From Desulfolithobacter dissulfuricans (GTDB taxonomy: Bacteria; Desulfobacterota; Desulfobulbia; Desulfobulbales; Desulfobulbaceae): DNA of 64,000 bases. Under the pieces are notes generated by a model. The model worked only from the letters and a program-made list of their open reading frames with translations, did no database searches and was not told the DNA's origin. Of the stretch, positions 17,630 through 26,775 are shown one piece after another; position 1 is the first letter of the stretch; the number at the start of each line of letters is the position of its first letter. The stretch spans positions 682,001 through 746,000 of the forward strand of contig NZ_AP024233.1 of NCBI RefSeq assembly GCF_025998535.1. Direction: 5' to 3'. The position numbers and the translations under genes are program-made.

Positions 17630-18088
17630 ATGGCGCAAGAAACAACAGAACATACCATGCCGATAGATATCAAAGGGATACTCGACCTTCTGCCGCATCG
17701 GTATCCCTTTATTCTGGTGGACCGGGTTCTGGAAATGGAGCCGGGCAGGTCGATCACCGTGCTGAAAAACGTGACCATGAACGAGCCCTTCTTTCAGGGC
17801 CATTTCCCCGGTGAGCCGGTGATGCCCGGGGTGCTGATCCTGGAAGGCATGGCCCAGGCCGGAGCGCTCCTGGCCTATCTGTCCACTCCGGAAACCATTG
17901 GTGACAAGCTGGTCTATTTCGCCGGTCTGGACAAGGTACGGTTCCGGCGGATGGTCCGTCCCGGGGATCAGTTGATCTACAAGCTGGAACTGATCCGCCA
18001 CAAGACCAAACTCAGCAAGATGTCCGGCATGGCCTACGTCGACGGTCAGCTTGCCACCGAGGCACAGCTCATGGCCACCTTCGCCTGA
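17630..18088 (+). CDS. fabZ: 3-hydroxyacyl-ACP dehydratase FabZ
   Basis: Dehydrates beta-hydroxyacyl-ACP in type II fatty acid synthesis. The 152-residue hot-dog protein has the catalytic His in PHRYPFILVDRV and the Glu in PGVLILEGMAQAGA, with FFQGHFPGEPVMPG between. A strong GGAGAGG site precedes the ATG. Its place between lpxD and lpxA is the classic order and helps balance phospholipid against lipid A synthesis. Confidence 0.97.
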   Translation: MAQETTEHTMPIDIKGILDLLPHRYPFILVDRVLEMEPGRSITVLKNVTMNEPFFQGHFPGEPVMPGVLILEGMAQAGALLAYLSTPETIGDKLVYFAGLDKVRFRRMVRPGDQLIYKLELIRHKTKLSKMSGMAYVDGQLATEAQLMATFA

Positions 18089-18160
18089 TTGGCCATTTTG
18101 GCAGGAGGACGATCCGTCACTCCGGTCTCAGCTATTAATTTTTTACAAGTACCCAGATAT

Positions 18161-18958
18161 ATGCCCATACATCCCACAGCCGTTATCGATAACGAGGCGG
18201 AAATAGACTCTACAGCCACCATCGGCGCTTATGCCGTTATCGACGGCAAGGTCCGGATCGGTCCGGAAACCGTGGTGGAGCCCCATGCAGTGGTCTCCGG
18301 CCCCACCACCATCGGCGCCCGGAACAAGATCGGTTCCTTTTCCTCGGTGGGCGGCCCGCCCCAGGACATGCATTACAAGGGCGAACCCACGGAGCTGATT
18401 ATCGGTGATGACAATCAGATCCGCGAATATGTCTCCATCCACCGGGGGACCGTCTCCGGCAACGGTCGAACCGTGATCGGCAACGCCAACATGTTCATGG
18501 CCTATACCCATATCGCCCATGACTGTACCATCGGCAACCATGTGATCATGGCCAATGTGGCCACTCTGGCCGGTCATGTACAGCTCGAGGATCATGTCAG
18601 CCTCGGTGGTCTCGTGGCCATCCACCAGTTCTGCCGGGTCGGAGCCTACACCTATGTGGGCGGGCTGTCGGGAATCAGCCTCGATGTGCCGCCCTATGTC
18701 ATCCTCACCGGGACCAGGAACCAGATGCGGATTGCCGGTATCAACAAGATCGGCCTGAGGCGGCACGGCATGAGCCGGGAAACCATCTCCAAGCTGGATC
18801 ACGCTTTCAAGATCATCTTCCGTACGCCCCAGCTGCTGCTCAAGGATGCCTTGGTCAAGACTCTGGAAGAAATCCCGGACTGTCCCGAGGTGCGCACCCT
18901 GGTGGAATTCTTCCAGTCCAGCAAGCGCGGGGTGGTCAAACGCACCACCGAGGCTTGA
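18161..18958 (+). CDS. lpxA: UDP-N-acetylglucosamine acyltransferase
   Basis: First lipid A step: adds a 3-hydroxyacyl chain to UDP-GlcNAc. Hexapeptide-repeat beta helix, IHPTAVIDNEAEID at the start, GGPPQDMHYKGEPTEL, and MAYTHIAHDC with the catalytic His. The C-terminal helical domain contains GINKIGLRRHGMS. The start at 18161 (MPIHPTAVI) fits family length 265 although its ribosome site is weak; an earlier in-frame TTG at 18089 would add 24 unrelated residues. Confidence 0.96.
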   Translation: MPIHPTAVIDNEAEIDSTATIGAYAVIDGKVRIGPETVVEPHAVVSGPTTIGARNKIGSFSSVGGPPQDMHYKGEPTELIIGDDNQIREYVSIHRGTVSGNGRTVIGNANMFMAYTHIAHDCTIGNHVIMANVATLAGHVQLEDHVSLGGLVAIHQFCRVGAYTYVGGLSGISLDVPPYVILTGTRNQMRIAGINKIGLRRHGMSRETISKLDHAFKIIFRTPQLLLKDALVKTLEEIPDCPEVRTLVEFFQSSKRGVVKRTTEA

Positions 18959-18968
18959 GTTCAGGATC

Positions 18969-19808
18969 ATGGATGAACCCATCGGGCTCATTGCCGGCGG
19001 CGGTCAGTTTCCCCTCCTCTTTGCCAGGGCTGCCCGGGAGGCGGGACGGCGGGTGGTGGCCATCGGCCACCGGGGGGAGACCGATCCCGGTCTTGAAACC
19101 GAGGTCCATATTCTCTACTGGGTCAAGCTGGGGCAACTGGGTCGGATCATCAAGTGTTTTCACCGGGAACAGGTCCGCCAGACAGTGTTTTGCGGAACCA
19201 TCACCAAGACCCGTATTTTCAGGGACGTTCTCCCGGATCTGAAGGGGCTGGTCCTGTGGAAAAAGATCGACCGTCACCAGGACGATGCCATTCTCCGGGC
19301 CGTGGCCGGGGCCCTGGAGGACGAAGGCATCGAGGTCCTGCCCTCCACCTGTTATCTCAAGCATCTCTTCTTCCCCCGCGGCATTCTCAGCCGGAAAAAA
19401 CCCACCAGTGAACAGATGGATGATATTCGTTTCGGCTGGAGCATTGCCCGGGAAATGGGCCGCCTTGATATAGGCCAGTGCGTGGTGGTGCGGGACCGGA
19501 CCGTGCTGGCGGTGGAAGCCATCGAGGGCACCGACTCCGCCATTCGTCGGGGCGGAGAACTGGCCGGCAGCGGCGCCGTGGTGGTGAAGCTGAAAAAGCC
19601 TGGCCAGGACTTCCGCTTTGATCTCCCTGCCACCGGGCTCGGGACCATCGAAACCCTGGCCGCGGTCCGGGGAGCGGTGCTGGCCGTGGAGGCCGGTCAG
19701 TCCCTGGTCTTTGACCGGGAAGAGATGATCCGGGCCGCCGACCGGGCCGGTCTGGTGGTGGTGGGCCTGAACGATGAAGACCTGGACCTCCCTGGATCCG
19801 GGCCCTGA
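18969..19808 (+). CDS. lpxI: UDP-2,3-diacylglucosamine pyrophosphatase LpxI
   Basis: Hydrolyses UDP-2,3-diacylglucosamine to lipid X; the LpxI fold replaces LpxH in many alpha- and deltaproteobacteria. IGLIAGGGQFPLLFA begins the N-terminal domain; VVRDRTVLAVEAIEGTD and the Asp-rich C-terminal region GLNDEDL complete the family pattern. Length 279 is typical. It starts 10 bp after lpxA. No lpxB follows inside the window; the next genes are on the opposite strand. Confidence 0.94.
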   Translation: MDEPIGLIAGGGQFPLLFARAAREAGRRVVAIGHRGETDPGLETEVHILYWVKLGQLGRIIKCFHREQVRQTVFCGTITKTRIFRDVLPDLKGLVLWKKIDRHQDDAILRAVAGALEDEGIEVLPSTCYLKHLFFPRGILSRKKPTSEQMDDIRFGWSIAREMGRLDIGQCVVVRDRTVLAVEAIEGTDSAIRRGGELAGSGAVVVKLKKPGQDFRFDLPATGLGTIETLAAVRGAVLAVEAGQSLVFDREEMIRAADRAGLVVVGLNDEDLDLPGSGP

Positions 19809-19831
19809 GTCTTCCCTGTCCCTGCTCCGGT

Positions 19832-20983
19832 CTACTCGCCTCTTTTTCCTATCAGCACCCTGATAGGTTCCTGGATCCCCACCTGCTGGGCGAAGTTGCT
19901 CAGACTCTGGATCATGGGCCAGGTGACTTCCTGTCCCTTGGGGATCAGCAGGACGCCGTTCCTGGCAAACACATCTTCCTGGACAATCATACCCGGAGCG
20001 ATATCCCGCGCTTTCAGGCTGATAACCTCGGTGGGCCGTTCCTGACTCTTTGTTTTTTCCAGCAACCGCAGGAGGGCCTGGATGTAGGCGCCCCGGTCGC
20101 GCTTCATCTGTCGCATGGCCTCGGCCGGTTCCATGCCGCGATAAAGAAGGAGGTCATAGTCCAGGGTGGTCTTGAGCAGCTGGGCGCCGATACAGACCTC
20201 CTCGGCGAGTTTCTCTTCCAGCCCGTCGTCATACTCGTCAAATCGGCGTAGCTGATGGGCGATCATGGCGGCCACGTTTTCAAGCCGCGGAATATTGCCA
20301 AGCAGCCGGCTGCCGACCAGGGGATGGTTTGCAAACATCTGCTGCTCGTCCGGCGTCAGCTCGATATTGGCATACCGCTTGTTGAGGATCTCGGCCGGCA
20401 GGGTGATGCAGCCGATCTGCGACATGAGCGCGGCTATCTCAAACTGCCACAGGCCAGGCAGCTGCAGTTCCCTGGCCATGGTCACCACGTAATGTTTGAT
20501 CCGGTAACCGCTGGAAAAAGCAAGGGGATTGGCCTGACTGAGGATCTCGGTCAGGACCTTGACACTGCCCCGCAGGGTTTCGTCGAGCAGGTTCCGTTCC
20601 GCCGATTCCACCCGGTACTGGTGCAGGGCCATGGTCAGGGCCAGGATCAGAGTTCCCGACGAACAGGGTTTGGTCAGGAAGCGGAAGATGTTTCCCTTGT
20701 TTACCGCCTTGATGGCGGTTTCCTGGTCCGCATTGCCGGTGAGCATGATGCGGATGGTTTCAGGATAGAGATCCTTGACCCGGGAAAGCAGCTGGATGCC
20801 GTCCATGCCCGGCATGCGCATGTCCGATACAATGACCGCAAAGGGCCCTTCCTTTTTCAGTATCTGCAGAGCCTCGTCGCCGCTGGTGGCCGTATGGGTG
20901 GCAAAGCGTTTGCGTAGCTGCCGGGTCAGGGATTGCAGGACATTGACTTCATCGTCAACCAGGAGGATCTTTTCTGTCATCAT
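19832..20983 (-). CDS. Response regulator with degenerate HD-type output domain
   Basis: 383 residues. REC domain (residues ~1-120) with phospho-acceptor Asp in VIVSDMRMPGMDG. The second half has the length and helical pattern of an HD-GYP domain, but the metal motif HDIGK is replaced by MSQIGCI and the HHE...DGSGYP block by AHQLRRFDEYDDG, so phosphodiesterase activity is unlikely. It may act as a binding or scaffold output. The ATG at 20983 overlaps the stop of the HDOD gene (ATGA), the last gene of the minus-strand signalling operon. Confidence 0.85.
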   Translation of the reverse strand: MMTEKILLVDDEVNVLQSLTRQLRKRFATHTATSGDEALQILKKEGPFAVIVSDMRMPGMDGIQLLSRVKDLYPETIRIMLTGNADQETAIKAVNKGNIFRFLTKPCSSGTLILALTMALHQYRVESAERNLLDETLRGSVKVLTEILSQANPLAFSSGYRIKHYVVTMARELQLPGLWQFEIAALMSQIGCITLPAEILNKRYANIELTPDEQQMFANHPLVGSRLLGNIPRLENVAAMIAHQLRRFDEYDDGLEEKLAEEVCIGAQLLKTTLDYDLLLYRGMEPAEAMRQMKRDRGAYIQALLRLLEKTKSQERPTEVISLKARDIAPGMIVQEDVFARNGVLLIPKGQEVTWPMIQSLSNFAQQVGIQEPIRVLIGKRGE

Positions 20984-22173
20984 TGCTCTCCCAGGCAAAG
21001 GTTGTGCCAGGATTCAACTCGATCGCTCAGGTCGAGCCGGGCAAGATATTCGGTGTTATAGCCGGATGGTGTGCCGATGATCTCGTCGGGATGGAGCTGG
21101 TGGCTGAGCACGTCCGCGACATGGATAGCCAGGACCGGGCTCAGTTCCTGACCGGGAAACCGTTCCAGTCGATGATGAAAACAGCATGCTTCAACCACTG
21201 ATCCGGGCAACCCCCACAATCCGACCAGATAGGCCCCCACATCGTCATGTCCGGCGCCAAAGACCTGGCGCTCGGCCTCGACCAGGACCATTTCCTTCTC
21301 TCTGGCCAGTAGCACCGCTTCTTCGAACCGGGCTGGCATAAAGGAGATAAGGACGAGTTTTCCGATATCGTGGAGAATGCCGCCAAGAAAGGCATCCTCG
21401 GCCATTTCCCTGTCATTATATTCCAACGCCGCAATTTTGCGGGCGAACGCGCCGGTGGCCATGGAATGATTCCACAGGCTGTCCACGGAAAAGACTTTGC
21501 TTGACGTGTGGAGCTCGGAAAAGATTTCCGTGCCCAGTACCAGGGCCTTGATGGTGTCTAGTCCCAGCAGATTCACAGCCCTGCTCACACTGCTTACCTT
21601 CTGGTACAGGCCAAAAAAGGCCGAGTTGACAAGCTGGAGGATTTTGGCGGTCATGGAGATGTCGGTTTCTATGATCGCGGCCACATCGGTCTGGGTGGTG
21701 TCCGGATCCTGGAGCGCTTTCTGCAGCCGGACATAGAGCGAGGGCAGGCTTGGCAGGGAGCCGATACCGGAAATGAGTTCCTTGAGCTGACTGTCGCTCA
21801 TCAAATCATATGTGGCCCCCGCCCGGACCAGGGAGGCTCTTATTTCTTCTGGCAGACAGGGCTTGGACAGGAACTGGTGTACTACCCCGATGGTTCGTAG
21901 CACGGATTTGTCATCGGCATAACCCGTGAGCATGATGCGGATTACCCGGGGATGGAGTTTTTTCACCAGGGTCAGCAGTTCCGCGCCATCCATGCCCGGC
22001 ATTCGCATGTCGGAAACAACGATGTCCACTTGATTTTTATCTAATATTTCCAATGCTTCTCTGCCGCTTGTCGCGCACAGGCAGTCAAATTCCTCGCGCA
22101 TTGAGCGGACCATACGCCTGAGACCGGAGAGGATGTTTGGTTCATCGTCAACGAAAAGTATCTGTTTTTTCAT
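20980..22173 (-). CDS. Response regulator with HDOD output domain
   Basis: 397 residues. REC domain with Asp in IVVSDMRMPGMDG and the lysine in LSKPC; then an HDOD domain (~130-340) containing LPSLPSLYVRL, ISMTAKILQLVNSAFFG, SRAVNLLGLDTIKAL and GGILHDIGKL. HDOD domains are non-catalytic HD relatives that serve as signalling adaptors. Start and stop overlap the flanking genes by 4 bp, so it is co-translated with the upstream REC-PAS kinase and the downstream REC-HD protein. Confidence 0.92.
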   Translation of the reverse strand: MKKQILFVDDEPNILSGLRRMVRSMREEFDCLCATSGREALEILDKNQVDIVVSDMRMPGMDGAELLTLVKKLHPRVIRIMLTGYADDKSVLRTIGVVHQFLSKPCLPEEIRASLVRAGATYDLMSDSQLKELISGIGSLPSLPSLYVRLQKALQDPDTTQTDVAAIIETDISMTAKILQLVNSAFFGLYQKVSSVSRAVNLLGLDTIKALVLGTEIFSELHTSSKVFSVDSLWNHSMATGAFARKIAALEYNDREMAEDAFLGGILHDIGKLVLISFMPARFEEAVLLAREKEMVLVEAERQVFGAGHDDVGAYLVGLWGLPGSVVEACCFHHRLERFPGQELSPVLAIHVADVLSHQLHPDEIIGTPSGYNTEYLARLDLSDRVESWHNLCLGEQ

Positions 22174-23855
22174 TGGCTGGTCGTCTGGTTTTTCAGGGGC
22201 AGGCGAATGGTGAAGGTCGTGCCGACCCCCTTTTCAGTTTCAAATGTAATGGTTCCCTCATGCTTTTCGGTGACCACATCATGGGCAATGGCCAACCCCT
22301 GTCCTGTGCCGCGCCCCACTTCTTTTGTGGTGAAAAAAGGGTCGAAAATCCGGTTTCTGGCATGTTCAGGAATACCGGTACCATTGTCCTGGATCTGTAT
22401 TTCCACATGGGAATCATCAGCTCTGGTGCTGATACGAATTGTTCCCTTTTCTCCATTGGGGTTATCGCCGATTTTTTCCCCTATGGCATGCGCAGCATTT
22501 ACCAGTATGTTGAGAATTACCTGCCCCATTTCATCAACCAGGCAGGGGATTTGCGGTATATCGTCTGCAAAATCAGTAATGACCTCTGCAAGATACTTCC
22601 ATTCATTGCGGCTGACGGTAATGGTCGTTTCAATGATTTTGTTGATATCTGCCGGGACCTTGTCCTTGCTGCCCGGGTGGGAGAACTCCTTCATCGCCTG
22701 GACAATGGACGTCACCCGCTGGACTCCTTCCCGTGATTGGGAAATAGCCTGAGGGATTTCCTCGGCAAGGTATTCCCAGTCCGCCTCTTCAAATGCTTCC
22801 TGGACAGGTTTGGGTGTTTCAGGCAAAGAGTTCTGCAGCGCCTCCATTACCGTTGCCATATCTCTGAAGGATTCTTCCAGGAAATCGATATTGGTGCTGA
22901 TGAACTGCGTGGGGGTATTTATTTCATGGGCTATACCGGCAGCCAGTTGGCCCACGGCTTCCAGTTTCTGGGCATGGAGCAGCTTGGTCTGAAGTTTTTC
23001 CTTTTCCTGTTCCGCTTTCTTCCTTGGTGTAATATCGGTGGCAATATGTACTGTTCCGATGCGCGTCTTCCCGACCGTATCGTAAAAAGGTTCCACGTGG
23101 ATCTCCAGGTACTTTTCCTGGACAGGGTCATAAATTTCAATAGTTCTTGGTTCACCATCCATAAGTACTTTGTGGTGGGGACAGTTTTCCGGCAAAATTC
23201 CACTGTGGTGCATATAAAAACAGCATTTTTTCCCCACCGCCTCCGCGGGTGTCATGCCCATGGCACGGGCCATGGCCTTGTTGAGCCGGATGATGTTCTG
23301 TTCGTGGTCGACCAGGGCTATCAGGGCTGGCATGGCATCGACGGTGCGCTCCCACTCCTGCTTGGCTCGGGAAATCATCTGCTCGACAGCCTTACGTTCC
23401 CTGATCTCCTGTTCAAGTTCTTCTGTTCTCTTTTTGACGGTCTCTTCCAGCCATTGCTGGCGTTCCCGTAATTTTATCCGCAACTGGGACCGTTCAAGCA
23501 CCTGCTCTACCGTATGGAGCAGGAAATTCATATCCTCGATCGGTTTGGTGATATAACCCCAGGCTCCAAGCCGCAGCGCTTCGATGACATCATTTCGCGT
23601 GCCGACGCCGGAGACAATGACCACCGGAATTTCCCTGGATTTCTGCACCACCCGGGTCAGCAGTTCCAGGCCGTCCATCCCCGGCATGCGCAGGTCGGTT
23701 AAAACAAGATCAATTTTCTTCTCCTGGCACAGTTTCCAGGCTTCACTGCCACTCTCCGCTTCAAGTATCGCGTAGCCATTGTTTTTCAGAAACGAATGCA
23801 TGGATTTGCGGACAAAGATATCATCTTCAGCCAGCAGGATAGTCGGTTGTGTCAT
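22170..23855 (-). CDS. REC-PAS-histidine kinase
   Basis: 561 residues: N-terminal REC domain (Asp in LVLTDLRMPGMDG), a coiled-coil linker, one PAS domain (~155-290) with a Cys-rich stretch KKCCFYMHHSG...ENCPHH, then HisKA with H-box GIAHEINTPTQF and an HATPase domain with DNGTGIPEHARNRIFDPFF and GTGQGLAIAH. No membrane segment, so cytosolic. The start is the MTQPTILLAED Met at 23855; the longer upstream frame overlaps the previous gene. It probably passes phosphate to the downstream REC proteins. Confidence 0.92.
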   Translation of the reverse strand: MTQPTILLAEDDIFVRKSMHSFLKNNGYAILEAESGSEAWKLCQEKKIDLVLTDLRMPGMDGLELLTRVVQKSREIPVVIVSGVGTRNDVIEALRLGAWGYITKPIEDMNFLLHTVEQVLERSQLRIKLRERQQWLEETVKKRTEELEQEIRERKAVEQMISRAKQEWERTVDAMPALIALVDHEQNIIRLNKAMARAMGMTPAEAVGKKCCFYMHHSGILPENCPHHKVLMDGEPRTIEIYDPVQEKYLEIHVEPFYDTVGKTRIGTVHIATDITPRKKAEQEKEKLQTKLLHAQKLEAVGQLAAGIAHEINTPTQFISTNIDFLEESFRDMATVMEALQNSLPETPKPVQEAFEEADWEYLAEEIPQAISQSREGVQRVTSIVQAMKEFSHPGSKDKVPADINKIIETTITVSRNEWKYLAEVITDFADDIPQIPCLVDEMGQVILNILVNAAHAIGEKIGDNPNGEKGTIRISTRADDSHVEIQIQDNGTGIPEHARNRIFDPFFTTKEVGRGTGQGLAIAHDVVTEKHEGTITFETEKGVGTTFTIRLPLKNQTTSQ

Positions 23856-23928
23856 GTTGGTTTTCCTGTCAGTCTGCGTTGCAGAAAGAAAAGTACTGAG
23901 AGGCCCGTCTCGAGTTGTTAGCCTCCAG

Positions 23929-26754
23929 CTATTTACTGAATGGCTGGAGTGGCAGTTCAATAATAAATCGTGCACCCTTGCCTGGTTCGGATTCCACGGA
24001 TATTTTTCCCTGGTGCTTTTCACAGATAATGGTGTAGGCAACGTAAAGACCAAGGCCTGTTCCTGCCCCGACTTCCTTGGTCGTAAAAAAAGGATCAAAG
24101 ACGTGTCCGCGAATTTTTTCATCCATGCCTGGGCCGTTATCTTCCACTTCGACCCGTACCGCGGAGCCCGTTCTTGCCGTGCGCAGGATGATACGTGGAT
24201 TCTCCCTGGTCTGCCCGCCCAGGGCCTGCACTGCATTTTTGATTATATTGAGCAGTACCTGTTCGATTTCCATGGCCACGCACGGCACCGGCGGCAGGTC
24301 AGGATCATACTCCCGCCGGATCGTAACATTTAAAATGTCATATTTTTTCTTCAGGTCATAGTCAGCCCGGGCCAGTTCCAAGGCACTGTCCATGAGTTCA
24401 TTGAGATGTACCATGCTGATTTCTCCCTTTTGCGGGCGACTGAACTCAAGCAGGTTGGTGATGATTTTTGCGGCATTGCTGGCAGAGGCCTGGATACCGT
24501 TGAGGAAAAAATCTATTTCCTGGCTCTTGAAATAATCCTGGACTTTGTCCAGGTCAATACCATGCCGGGCAGCCTTTTCCCGGTTGGACTTCTGACCAGG
24601 GGACAGTCCCTGCTGAATGACCTGGATCGATTGAAGGATGGCTGAAAGTGGCGTGTTGATTTCGTGGGCAACACCGGCGGCCAGGCCGGCAATGGTGGCC
24701 ATTTTTTCACTCTGCAGCAGGTGGTCCTGTGCCTTCTGCTGGTCGGTTATATCCTTGGCAATATGGACAAACTGAACAATGTTATCCTGGTCATCCAGGA
24801 CGGGATGGAGAGAAACCTGATAGGTTCGCTGCAATTTTTCATGTTTCAATACCCGGGTATGTGGCTTGCGGGACTTCACGATGATGTGTATGGGACAGTC
24901 TGCACATACTTCCCCCTCACTGGTGAACAGTTCGTAACAGTAACGGCCCGCCAGTGCATGTAGGTCAGTGCCCAGGGCAAGACCGGTGGCTCTGTTAGCC
25001 CTGATGATCCGCATATCGGTATCCTGAATCGTGATGATGTCGTCAATTGCATCAAATGTGCGCTCCCAGTCTTCCTTTGCCCGGCGCAGTTGTTCTTCGC
25101 TTTTCTTCCGTTCACTGATATCACGGACCAGGGCCAGCATTGCCGGGCGCCCATTGAGTTCAATTCGGGTTGCCTTGACCTCCGAGGGAAACAGTTCTCC
25201 ACTCCGGCTCACCTGGACAATTTCACAGGTGGATGAGCCGAACTCCATGGTTCGGCGCCAGCAGACCCTGGCAAGATCGGTTCCATCCGGCCTCTGCAGG
25301 GCAGCCGGGCCCATGGAGAGCAGTTCCTTGCGACTGTAGCCAAGGCGTCTGACCGCCTCATCGTTGACGTCCAGGAAACGGCCATTTTCTCCCACCACAA
25401 AGGCCGCGTCACCGAGATTGTTGAACAGGTTACTGAACCGGGCCTCGCTCGCCCGGATTTTGTCTTCATCGCGGCGGCGCTGCAGGGCCAGCGCGAACAG
25501 GGAGGCCATCCGCTCCAGCACGTGCAGGTTTTTTTCTGTGTAGTCCCTGTTGCTGTTCGCCACCGCGATCAGGCCGGTTACGGTGTTGTCGATACGGGAA
25601 GGAGCGGCCAGAAAACGCGTAATAGGAAGGTGACCGTATGGGATACCGGTGGAACGGGGATCCTCTGCAGGATTATTGGTTATGATTGGCTCACCTTTTT
25701 TAAGGACCCAACCCCACAGTCCGGAAAATTTATCAAAAACAGCAGAGCGTCCCGGGATTCGACATTTTTTCCATACGTCTCCTGAAAAGGTCGGGCAGAC
25801 AAGGTGCCCGGAGTCCTGGTCAATATAGCCGACAAAACCAATGGGGCTGCACGTGAGTTCCTGGGCGGATCGAAGGACCATGCGGGCTATTTTCTCCAGG
25901 GAATGGCTCTGGATGAGGCTCTGCGCCAGCTTTGCAAGGCGGCTGTTGATGTCGACCTCCTGGCGCAGGGATTCTTCCGCCTGGCGCAGCTCGGTCACGT
26001 CCTGGCCGATTTCCATGGCGCCGATGATCTGTTGTTTATTATCCCGTACCGGTACCGTGGTTATCCTGATAATCCTGCCGCTCTCGATCTGCCGTTCAAA
26101 GCAGCACTTGCGCCCGTCACGCAGAACATTGCGGATCTGGCAGGGATCACAGATCCGTTCCCGGCCTGTCCTTGTCTCGTCGTTTGCGTACTGCCCCCAG
26201 AGATCATAACAGTGTCTGCCACGGGCCCGGGCAATGGAAATGTTGGTTAGACGTTCCATGGCCGGATTGATGCGCTGCACCCGCATGTCCCTGTCAAGAT
26301 AGGAAATACTGACCGGCGCGTTGTTGAGAATGTTTTCCAGCTCGTTGGTCTGCCTGGCAAGTTCGGCTGTCAGCTTCTCCCTTTCGGTAATGTCCTGCAG
26401 TACCTGGATTATGCGTGTGATCTTTCCATGGTTGTCCTTGAGTGGAGAGGCAGTTATCTGCAGGATCAGCTTGTTCCCGTTTGGCAGGATGTGTTCGTGA
26501 ACAACGCAAATCGGCTCGCCTGTGGAAAAGACCCTGGCATGAACGCATGGTATTGTATCGTCACAGGTATCCTGGCAGGGAAACGGGCAGTTATGGGAAA
26601 TCTGAAAGCACTTGCTTCCAATGATATCCATCTGGCCTGCCCCGGTGCACAGCTCAAGAAAGGCCTGGTTGGCGAACAGGATGGTGTGGTCAGTGTCGAT
26701 GATCAGTATGGGAACCGCAATGCTTTGCAGAATTGCGTATTCAGGCATAGTCAT
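23929..26754 (-). CDS. Multi-PAS/GAF sensor histidine kinase (cytosolic)
   Basis: 941 residues without a membrane helix. Domain order: PAS (1-125), PAS (~130-260), GAF (~285-440), PAS (~450-570), PAS (~575-700), HisKA with H-box GVAHEINTPLSAIL, HATPase with NIIKNAVQAL, DNGPGMDEKI and GTGLGLYVAY. Three PAS domains hold Cys groups (NCPFPCQDTC with IPCVH; CDPCQI; CADCPI). There is no receiver domain of its own. It lies 21 bp after the HD-GYP gene and 73 bp before the REC-PAS kinase. Confidence 0.92.
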   Translation of the reverse strand: MTMPEYAILQSIAVPILIIDTDHTILFANQAFLELCTGAGQMDIIGSKCFQISHNCPFPCQDTCDDTIPCVHARVFSTGEPICVVHEHILPNGNKLILQITASPLKDNHGKITRIIQVLQDITEREKLTAELARQTNELENILNNAPVSISYLDRDMRVQRINPAMERLTNISIARARGRHCYDLWGQYANDETRTGRERICDPCQIRNVLRDGRKCCFERQIESGRIIRITTVPVRDNKQQIIGAMEIGQDVTELRQAEESLRQEVDINSRLAKLAQSLIQSHSLEKIARMVLRSAQELTCSPIGFVGYIDQDSGHLVCPTFSGDVWKKCRIPGRSAVFDKFSGLWGWVLKKGEPIITNNPAEDPRSTGIPYGHLPITRFLAAPSRIDNTVTGLIAVANSNRDYTEKNLHVLERMASLFALALQRRRDEDKIRASEARFSNLFNNLGDAAFVVGENGRFLDVNDEAVRRLGYSRKELLSMGPAALQRPDGTDLARVCWRRTMEFGSSTCEIVQVSRSGELFPSEVKATRIELNGRPAMLALVRDISERKKSEEQLRRAKEDWERTFDAIDDIITIQDTDMRIIRANRATGLALGTDLHALAGRYCYELFTSEGEVCADCPIHIIVKSRKPHTRVLKHEKLQRTYQVSLHPVLDDQDNIVQFVHIAKDITDQQKAQDHLLQSEKMATIAGLAAGVAHEINTPLSAILQSIQVIQQGLSPGQKSNREKAARHGIDLDKVQDYFKSQEIDFFLNGIQASASNAAKIITNLLEFSRPQKGEISMVHLNELMDSALELARADYDLKKKYDILNVTIRREYDPDLPPVPCVAMEIEQVLLNIIKNAVQALGGQTRENPRIILRTARTGSAVRVEVEDNGPGMDEKIRGHVFDPFFTTKEVGAGTGLGLYVAYTIICEKHQGKISVESEPGKGARFIIELPLQPFSK

Positions 26755-26775
26755 GGCATGTTTCTGGCTGACTTG

